From contig JAFAWC010000071.1 in the NCBI GenBank assembly GCA_019242135.1, positions 1 to 10,670 of the forward strand: DNA of 10,670 nucleotides, given 5' to 3'. The position numbers were made by a program, and so were the translations under genes. Numbering within the stretch: position 1 is the first letter of the stretch; every line of letters begins with the position of its first letter. This document shows positions 6,084 through 10,670 of the stretch, piece after piece. The DNA is from Mycobacteriaceae bacterium (GTDB lineage: Bacteria > Actinomycetota > Actinomycetes > Mycobacteriales > Mycobacteriaceae). Below the pieces are notes generated by a model. It did not search any database and had not been told where the DNA came from. It worked only from the letters and a program-made list of their open reading frames with translations.

Positions 6084-6089
6084 AATCTA
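6084..6089 (-). promoter_or_regulatory. -10 element for leaderless LCP transcript
   Basis: The minus strand reads TAGATT at 6089-6084, then six bases, then GTG at 6077. It sits in the 17-base gap after the CPBP gene, so LCP may have its own start in addition to readthrough. Confidence 0.5.
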
Positions 6090-6094
6090 CGGCC

Positions 6095-6847
6095 TCAGCG
6101 CAGCCAGCCGAGGTGTTCGGCGAGCACCGCGTAGCCGACGAACGCGACCGTGTCGATGAGTCCGTGGGCGATGATCAGCGGCCACAGCCGACCGTAACGG
6201 CGCCACACGATCCCGAACACCGCGCCCATCGCGAAGTTCCCGAGGCCCGCGCTGTATCCCTGATACAGGTGGTAGGCGCCGCGTAGCGTGCTGGAGGAGA
6301 GCACCGTGCCGGCGCCGCCGACGCCGAGCTGGCGAAGGCGGGTCATGAGATAGCCGACCACGATCACTTCCTCGGCCCAGCCGTTGGCGAAGGCGACCAA
6401 GATCAGCACCGGTGCCCGCCACCACGTGTCGGTCAGCGTCGTCGGCACTACCGACGCACTCAGCCGCAGCGTTCGCGCGAGCAGGTACAGGCCCAGTCCG
6501 GGCACCCCGATCAACGTGGCCAAGCCGATGCCGCCGAGCACGTCGGCGCGCCACCGCAGTCGGCCCAGGCCGATGTCTCGCGGCGCAATCCCGCTGCGCG
6601 ACAACAAGTACAGCGCCAGCGCGCCCCATGCCAGCAGCTCTGCGATCGACGCCAGGTTCAGCCCGAGGTCGATCAGGTCGAAGTAAGACCGCCGCGGGAT
6701 CAGCGGGATCCTCTGCTTGCTGAGCGTGCGCAATACCGAATCGGCGAGCTGCAGCACCGAGGTGACGGCGGACAGCCCGAACGTCACGGCCAACACGATG
6801 ACGACCTCGAGCCGCAGCGTGCGCCGTTCGACGGCCGCGTCGGTCAT
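6095..6847 (-). CDS. CPBP-family intramembrane protease-like protein
   Basis: A 250-residue integral membrane protein with about six to seven hydrophobic helices (around 14-36, 64-84, 104-125, 145-157, 172-186, 204-216 and 222-240). The CPBP (Abi/CAAX protease) motifs are present: the double glutamate AEEVIVVGYL (Glu159, Glu160), the first histidine in AYHLYQG (His193), and HGLID (His228, Asp232). The usual Arg four residues after the second Glu is Val164 here, and the usual Asn of the last motif is Asp. Family members cleave within membranes or act in peptide export and immunity. The substrate here is unknown. The ATG at 6847 has TAACGT six bases upstream and no Shine-Dalgarno. It lies between the small unknown gene and LCP, all on the minus strand, which suggests envelope work. 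Confidence 0.88.
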   Translation of the reverse strand: MTDAAVERRTLRLEVVIVLAVTFGLSAVTSVLQLADSVLRTLSKQRIPLIPRRSYFDLIDLGLNLASIAELLAWGALALYLLSRSGIAPRDIGLGRLRWRADVLGGIGLATLIGVPGLGLYLLARTLRLSASVVPTTLTDTWWRAPVLILVAFANGWAEEVIVVGYLMTRLRQLGVGGAGTVLSSSTLRGAYHLYQGYSAGLGNFAMGAVFGIVWRRYGRLWPLIIAHGLIDTVAFVGYAVLAEHLGWLR

Positions 6848-6853
6848 GCCGAC

Positions 6854-6859
6854 ACGTTA
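6854..6859 (-). promoter_or_regulatory. -10 element for leaderless CPBP transcript
   Basis: The minus strand reads TAACGT at 6859-6854, then six bases, then ATG at 6847. Its first three bases are the TAA stop codon of the upstream small gene. Confidence 0.5.
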
Positions 6860-7147
6860 ACCACGCGCGCGCAGTCCGTTGCGGAACGGGCAGCCGATCA
6901 GCACCCGGATGGCTCGGCTCAATCCGGTCGTGTCGGCGACCGGCGCACCGAACGGCAGCCGCACGTCGAGGTCGGCGTCGTCAGCGGCGACCACGTCAAG
7001 CAGGGCAGGCATCAGCGGCGCTAGTACCCGGCGCAGTCGGCCCCGGATCCACACCAGCGACCGCACCGGGCTGCGCAGCGGCAAGGGCTTGACGCGCAAC
7101 CGGTCGCTGCTCGCCGACCGATAGGGTTTGACGGTGGCCCGCATCGC
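6857..7147 (-). CDS. Small basic protein of unknown function
   Basis: From the ATG at 7147 it encodes 96 residues: MRATVKPYRSASSDRLRVKP, then a basic segment RSLVWIRGRLRRVL, then DVVAADDADLDVRLPFGAP, ending CPFRNGLRARG. Most codons end in G or C, as in its neighbours, which supports coding. I do not recognise a family, and M. tuberculosis has the unrelated Rv3839 near here. The start is uncertain. The ATG at 7147 overlaps the 5' end of pheA by 14 bases and has no clear Shine-Dalgarno. A TTG at 7099 (LRVKPLPL) would avoid the overlap. No signal peptide or convincing membrane helix is present. Confidence 0.5.
   Translation of the reverse strand, partial: AMRATVKPYRSASSDRLRVKPLPLRSPVRSLVWIRGRLRRVLAPLMPALLDVVAADDADLDVRLPFGAPVADTTGLSRAIRVLIGCPFRNGLRARG
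7122..7127 (+). promoter_or_regulatory. -10 element for leaderless pheA transcript
   Basis: TAGGGT at 7122-7127 is followed by six bases and the GTG at 7134. This supports GTG 7134 as the start over the in-frame TTG at 7128. Confidence 0.6.
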
Positions 7148-8078
7148 GTATCTCGGCCCGGAGGGGACATTCACCGAGGCGGCGTTGCTGCAGTTGGCGG
7201 ATGGCGGAATGATCCCTGGGCACGCGCGCGTGGAGCCGGTCGCCGCCGACAGTGCCGCCGCCGCGCTGCAGCTCGTACGCGACCACGAAGCCGACTATGC
7301 GTGCGTGCCGATCGAGAACTCGATCGAGGGATCGATCCTGCCGGCGTTGGACAGCCTGGCCGGCGGGGCGCCGCTGCGGCTGTTCGCAGAGCTGATCCTC
7401 GACGTCGCGTTCAGCATCGTCGCCCGACCCGGTGTGCCCCTCGCCCAGGTGCAGACCGTCGCTGCGTTCCCGGTCGCCGCCGCGCAGGTCCGACGCTGGC
7501 TCGCGCAGCACCTGCCCGCCGCGGCGGTCGTGCCGGCGAACTCCAACGCGTCCGCTGCCGTCGACGTCGCCGCCGGCCGCGCCGACGCCGCGGTCAGCAC
7601 CCCGTTGGCCGCCCAGCGGTACGGCCTGACCGAGTTGGCCGGCGGAGTCGTCGACGAGCCGAATGCTCGCACCCGGTTCGTGTTGGCCGGGCTCCCCGCG
7701 CGTCCGCCCCCACGCACCGGGGCCGATCGGACGTCGGTGGTGCTGCGCCTCGACAACCACCCGGGCGCGCTCGTCGAGGCGCTGACGGAGTTCAGCATTC
7801 GGGACATCGACCTCACCAGGATCGAATCCCGACCCACCCGAACCGAACTCGGGACGTACGTGTTCTTCCTCGATTGCGTCGGCCACATCGACGACATCGC
7901 GGTCGCCGAGGCACTCAAGGCGCTGCACCGTCGTTGTGCAGATGTGAGATACCTGGGTTCGTGGCCGACGGGATCGGTGACCGGGGCGGTGCCGCCGGAG
8001 ATGGACGAGGCAGACCACTGGCTGCACGGTCTGCGCGAGCAATCACAGACCGACCCGCGTCCAGAGGTGCCATCGTGA
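7134..8078 (+). CDS. pheA: Prephenate dehydratase
   Basis: A 314-residue enzyme converting prephenate to phenylpyruvate, the committed step of phenylalanine synthesis, in the cytosol. The start VARIAYLGPEGTFTEAAL is typical. The periplasmic-binding-like catalytic domain (about 2-187) includes VPIENSIEGS (59-67) and the essential Thr-Arg-Phe motif (NARTRF, Thr180 to Phe182). An ACT domain (about 199-278) with PGALV (210-214) and ESRPTR (231-236) binds phenylalanine for feedback control. It matches M. tuberculosis PheA (Rv3838c), which begins MVRIAYLGP, so I choose GTG 7134 over TTG 7128, in line with the leaderless promoter. The stop overlaps the next gene's start by four bases (GTGA), so the two are translationally coupled. 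Confidence 0.95.
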   Translation: MARIAYLGPEGTFTEAALLQLADGGMIPGHARVEPVAADSAAAALQLVRDHEADYACVPIENSIEGSILPALDSLAGGAPLRLFAELILDVAFSIVARPGVPLAQVQTVAAFPVAAAQVRRWLAQHLPAAAVVPANSNASAAVDVAAGRADAAVSTPLAAQRYGLTELAGGVVDEPNARTRFVLAGLPARPPPRTGADRTSVVLRLDNHPGALVEALTEFSIRDIDLTRIESRPTRTELGTYVFFLDCVGHIDDIAVAEALKALHRRCADVRYLGSWPTGSVTGAVPPEMDEADHWLHGLREQSQTDPRPEVPS

Positions 8079-8761
8079 GCGGGCGCCTGGTGCTGCTGCG
8101 CCATGGTCAGTCACACAGCAACGTCGAACGATGCCTCGACACCCGCCCGCCCGGCGCCTCGTTGACTCCGGCCGGTGTCGCGCAGGCCCGGGACTTCGCG
8201 CGGGCGTTCGGGCCGCCCGCGGGGATGCTTGTGCACTCGCTCGCGGCGCGGGCCCGCGAGAGCGCAGCGGTGATCGGCGAAGTGTGGGGTCTTCCGCCGC
8301 GGGAGATCGACGGCATCCACGAGGTGCAGGTGGGCGAACTGGAGATGCGCAACGACGACGAGGCCGTCAAGACGTTCAACCGGGTCTATGAGCGTTGGCA
8401 CCTCGGCGAGCTGGACGTCCGGCTGCCCGGCGGCGAAAACGGCGCCGAGGTGCTGGACCGGTTCCTGCCGGTGCTGGCCGATTTGCGCATGCGGTATCTG
8501 GATAACGACGCTTGGACGACCGACATCGTGGTGGTCTCCCATGGCGCCGCGATCCGGCTGGCCGCCGCGACTCTCGCCGGGGTGGACGGGTCATTCGTGG
8601 TCGAGCACCACATCGGCAACGCCGAGTCGGTGGTCCTTTCACCGATCACCGATGGCCGGTGGAGTTGCGTGCACTGGGGCCAGTACGGCCCTCCCTTCAT
8701 GGCCGACCCGCGCGGCATGCCCCGCCCGGAGGAACTGGAGTCCGCCGACCCGATGGGGTGA
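8075..8761 (+). CDS. Histidine phosphatase (phosphoglycerate mutase-like), Rv3837c-like
   Basis: A 228-residue cytosolic histidine phosphatase. LLRHGQSHSN carries the nucleophile His10 in RHG, RARESA gives phosphate-binding arginines, VGELEMR contains the acid Glu88, and VVSHGAAIR holds the second histidine, His156. Size and position match M. tuberculosis Rv3837c. These small proteins are often annotated as phosphoglycerate mutases, but many act on other phosphate esters. The true substrate cannot be read from sequence, and a glycolytic role is not implied. The GTG at 8075 overlaps the pheA stop, and AGAGG at 8063-8067 serves as Shine-Dalgarno. The gene is convergent with the Cys-rich miniprotein gene, with four bases between the stops. 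Confidence 0.9.
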   Translation: MSGRLVLLRHGQSHSNVERCLDTRPPGASLTPAGVAQARDFARAFGPPAGMLVHSLAARARESAAVIGEVWGLPPREIDGIHEVQVGELEMRNDDEAVKTFNRVYERWHLGELDVRLPGGENGAEVLDRFLPVLADLRMRYLDNDAWTTDIVVVSHGAAIRLAAATLAGVDGSFVVEHHIGNAESVVLSPITDGRWSCVHWGQYGPPFMADPRGMPRPEELESADPMG

Positions 8762-8765
8762 CGGC

Positions 8766-8957
8766 TCAGACCGCCACCGCCGTCACCTGCCCGCACGTAC
8801 AGCCGACCGCGTCGCAGTCGACGCGCCACACATGATCGATGTAGCCGGGGCCGTCGCAGTCGTCCTCGGTGCACTCCGCGCGGCGATGCGCATGCATGAT
8901 CACCGTGCCATGGCAGTGCTGCAACCCGTCACGGCAATAGCGGCACCGCAAACTCAT
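8766..8957 (-). CDS. Cys/His-rich miniprotein, probable zinc binder
   Basis: A 63-residue protein, MSLRCRYCRDGLQHCHGTVI and onward. It has Cys5-x2-Cys8, a His14-Cys15-His16 cluster, then Cys29, Cys34, Cys48, Cys53 and Cys55 plus two further histidines, enough for one or two zinc sites. No membrane helix is seen. I recall similar small proteins at this place in other mycobacteria, but no function. There is no Shine-Dalgarno. TATGAA lies six bases before the ATG, close to the leaderless pattern found elsewhere in the window. It is separated from the metallopeptidase gene by 45 bases on the same strand. Confidence 0.7.
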   Translation of the reverse strand: MSLRCRYCRDGLQHCHGTVIMHAHRRAECTEDDCDGPGYIDHVWRVDCDAVGCTCGQVTAVAV

Positions 8958-8963
8958 GGGCTT

Positions 8964-8969
8964 TTCATA
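8964..8969 (-). promoter_or_regulatory. Weak -10 candidate for the Cys-rich miniprotein
   Basis: The minus strand reads TATGAA at 8969-8964, six bases before ATG 8957. The position matches the other leaderless starts, but the final T is replaced by A. Confidence 0.3.
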
Positions 8970-9002
8970 GCACTAAGCACGGCAAATGTGGGGCTGCCGC
9001 GC

Positions 9003-9353
9003 TCATCCCCACCCCAACTCGTGCAGCCGTTTGTCGTCGATCCCGAAGTGGTGGGCGATCTCGTGGATCACGGTGATCGCAACCTCCTCGACCACGTCGG
9101 CTTCGGTGGCACACGCCTCCAGCAGCGTGTCCCGATAGATGGTGATCGTGTCCGGCAGCGACCCGCCGTACCACGAGTCGCGCTCCGTGAGGGCGACGCC
9201 CTCGTAGAGCCCGAGGAGATCGGGTTCGTCCGGGTTGCGTGCCTCGACAAGGACCACTACGTTGTCCATTGCGGCGGCGAGTTTGGGCGGGATGAGGTCC
9301 AGCGCATCCGAGATCAGCTCGTCGAACCGCCGCGGAGTCATCCGCACGGCCAT
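9003..9353 (-). CDS. Small zincin metallopeptidase family protein, Rv3836-like
   Basis: A 116-residue minimal zincin. The zinc motif is IHEIAHHFGIDDKRLHELGW: His97-Glu98-x2-His101 with the downstream GxxD (Gly104 to Asp107) that supplies the third ligand in this family. The N-terminal part MAVRMTPRRFDELISDALDL and the central GLYEGVALTERDS and LPDTITIYRDTLLE are typical of the actinobacterial metallopeptidase family represented by Rv3836. It has no signal peptide, so it should be cytosolic. The substrate is unknown. The ATG at 9353 follows the stop of the upstream septum-formation gene by four bases, with a G-run just before it as ribosome binding site, so the two are co-transcribed. Confidence 0.9.
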   Translation of the reverse strand: MAVRMTPRRFDELISDALDLIPPKLAAAMDNVVVLVEARNPDEPDLLGLYEGVALTERDSWYGGSLPDTITIYRDTLLEACATEADVVEEVAITVIHEIAHHFGIDDKRLHELGWG

Positions 9354-9357
9354 CGGG

Positions 9358-10668
9358 CTACCCCCCCGGCGGTGGCGCAGGCGCAGCCGGCTCGGCCGGT
9401 TCCGGCGGGGGCGCCGGCGCCATCGGCTGGACCGGTTCGGAACCGGCGTCCTGCGGCTGCTGAGGCGCAGCCGGACCCGGCTGCTGACCAGGCGCGGCGG
9501 GCGCGTCGACGGTCTGCGGACCGGGCGCGTTCGGCAAGTGCTGGGTGCCGATCGTCGGCGCACTGCTGACCGGGGACAACGTCTGCTGCGGCTGATATCC
9601 GGGCTGAGAACCCGGCTGGGTCCCCGACGTGTCGATCGTTGTCGGCATGGGCATCGGCATCGGCATCGGCGGCAGGTTCAACCGGTCGATCGGGATGTCC
9701 GGCGGCGCGACGGCGGGCTGGCCGTTGATCAGCAACGGCCCCTTGGCACTGCCGACCAGGGTCGACCACCCGCCGTTGCCCAGCGTCGCCCCGACGCTGC
9801 ACGCCACCTCGTGGCTGCCGGCCGACCAGCTGGGCAGCGAGATCGTGTTGTACGTCAGCGTCAGCGTGGTCGCGCGCAGCTGCACCGGCGCCAGGTACGC
9901 ATCGGTCATCCGGGTGCATGCATCTTTGATGTAGCCGTCCTGGTCCGCCTCCGCGGGCGGTCCACCGGGGAACTTCTCGGCGACGTTGACGAAGCCGGTC
10001 ACCTCCATCGCGTGCGGTCCTGCGCAGTCGACGGGAATGTCGGTGGGCTGGTTGGCGGTGGTGTCGATGCCCAGGCAGGTGCCCGCCTGCCAGATCTTGG
10101 ACTGGTCGAGGTCGGCGACCCGACCCTTGAACACCTGCTGTTGGTCGTTGACTGCGCCCGGCAGCTGCAGGCCGCACAGCATCCGCCGTTCACCGCTCTG
10201 CGACCAGGCCTTTTCGCCCGACCACAGCATGCCGATCGTGAACTTGCTGTCCGGGTCGTACTTCGCGCCGAGATACCGCTCGACGGCGGCCTGGCACTGC
10301 TCCTGGCTGATCTGCTGAATTCGCGCTGCGGTCGGCGCGGCGGCGTTCGGGCCGTATTCGCTGCCCGGGAACGTCCGCATGTCCACCGATGAGGCCACTT
10401 CGAAACGGTGGTCGTTCTTGCAGTCGACGATGCTGGCCTGATCCGGCGCCTTGTTCGGCCAGTTCAGGCAGTCCCCTGGGCGAGCCTTGTCGAGCGCCTG
10501 CCCGGGCCGGCTCCCGCCGCTCGGCGCGGCGTTAGAGTACCCGACAAGCCGTCCCGGGCCGTCGGCACCGGCGGGAAGCGCGGTGGTGACGCCAGCGATC
10601 AGTAAGCCGCCCAGCGCGGTCAGCAGCAGTGCGCGACGGGTCGAGGTGGCCTGCAGGCTGCGCCACCC
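9358..10668 (-). CDS. Septum-formation-type membrane protein, Rv3835-like (5' end cut off)
   Basis: 436 residues are visible; the frame is open to the window edge and the start lies beyond it. Near the visible N terminus, SLQATSTRRALLLTALGGLL leads into one membrane helix, followed by a low-complexity linker. A large extracytoplasmic domain begins at GDCLNWPNKAPDQ and continues VDCKNDHRFEVASS, with paired cysteines and DC...H motifs as in Pfam septum-formation domains. The sequence closely follows M. tuberculosis Rv3835 (about 449 residues), so only some ten to twenty residues are missing. The last 110 residues are rich in Pro, Ala and Gln, with an MPMPMPMPT stretch, and are probably disordered outside the membrane. 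It is the first gene of a unit with the metallopeptidase. A role in the septum is inferred from the domain name only. Confidence 0.9.
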   Translation of the reverse strand, partial: GWRSLQATSTRRALLLTALGGLLIAGVTTALPAGADGPGRLVGYSNAAPSGGSRPGQALDKARPGDCLNWPNKAPDQASIVDCKNDHRFEVASSVDMRTFPGSEYGPNAAAPTAARIQQISQEQCQAAVERYLGAKYDPDSKFTIGMLWSGEKAWSQSGERRMLCGLQLPGAVNDQQQVFKGRVADLDQSKIWQAGTCLGIDTTANQPTDIPVDCAGPHAMEVTGFVNVAEKFPGGPPAEADQDGYIKDACTRMTDAYLAPVQLRATTLTLTYNTISLPSWSAGSHEVACSVGATLGNGGWSTLVGSAKGPLLINGQPAVAPPDIPIDRLNLPPMPMPMPMPTTIDTSGTQPGSQPGYQPQQTLSPVSSAPTIGTQHLPNAPGPQTVDAPAAPGQQPGPAAPQQPQDAGSEPVQPMAPAPPPEPAEPAAPAPPPGG

Positions 10669-10670
10669 CA

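Noticed and set aside
6996..8042. 348-codon minus-strand frame opposite pheA
   Set aside because: Composition (Arg, Gly, Asp, His rich without domains) is typical of an antisense shadow in GC-rich DNA; pheA is unambiguous.
7301..8761. Long open frame beginning inside pheA and running through the histidine phosphatase
   Set aside because: Its last part is the real phosphatase frame; the first 258 residues are Arg/Ala/Pro-rich shadow of pheA. The true start is GTG 8075.
8388..9569. 393-codon plus-strand frame across the phosphatase end, Cys-rich gene and metallopeptidase
   Set aside because: It spans three well-supported genes in other frames and has no recognisable domain.
1..10670. Phage defence, toxin-antitoxin, biosynthetic or mobile system
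   Set aside because: All recognised genes are conserved mycobacterial chromosomal genes; no transposase, integrase, attachment site or defence domain beyond the single CPBP protein.

Overview
The window is chromosomal DNA from a mycobacterium, most likely a rapid grower of the Mycolicibacterium type. It is GC-rich, and gene order and protein sequences closely follow the M. tuberculosis Rv3849 to Rv3835 neighbourhood, read in reverse here. I recognised the genes from remembered family sequences, not from a search. There are no rRNA or tRNA genes, insertion sequences or CRISPR arrays.

Layout. 1-294 (-) is the N-terminal part of espR, with a long AT-richer upstream region that carries a perfect TATAAT and seven TTTGC cores. 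737-1270 (-) is an Rv3847-like protein. 1389-1799 (-) and 1976-2380 (+) are a divergent pair: the maturation protease sodX and the nickel superoxide dismutase sodN. They sit where M. tuberculosis has sodA. 2482-2640 (-) is a 52-residue tail-anchored membrane protein with a good sigma-A-type promoter. 2641-3042 is intergenic and contains three DnaA-box-like sites. 3043-4080 (+) is a zinc-ribbon/five-TM protein (Rv3843c-like), followed by glpQ1 at 4086-4904. Convergent to it are three minus-strand genes: a LytR-CpsA-Psr protein (4908-6077), a CPBP-family membrane protein (6095-6847) and a small unknown protein (6857-7147). Divergent from those, pheA (7134-8078) overlaps a histidine phosphatase (8075-8761). 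A Cys/His-rich miniprotein (8766-8957, -) follows. Last come a small zincin metallopeptidase (9003-9353, -) and its upstream partner, a septum-formation-type membrane protein (Rv3835-like, 9358-10668, 5' end cut off).

Functionally this is a housekeeping and cell-envelope region: aromatic amino acid synthesis (pheA), glycerophosphodiester salvage (glpQ1), wall-polymer attachment (LCP), envelope membrane proteins, and oxidative defence with its dedicated maturation protease. Compared with M. tuberculosis, the local copies of sodA, bfrB, Rv3848 and Rv3839 are absent. The nickel SOD pair takes the sodA position.

The most striking pattern is in the start regions. Five genes (sodX, the Rv3843c-like gene, LCP, CPBP, pheA) have a TAnnnT -10 hexamer exactly six bases before the start codon and no good Shine-Dalgarno. 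This is the arrangement of mycobacterial leaderless transcripts. Most of the remaining genes instead have a recognisable Shine-Dalgarno. The EspR-type motif cluster upstream of espR and the DnaA-box cluster at 2866-2964 are the other regulatory signals worth testing.
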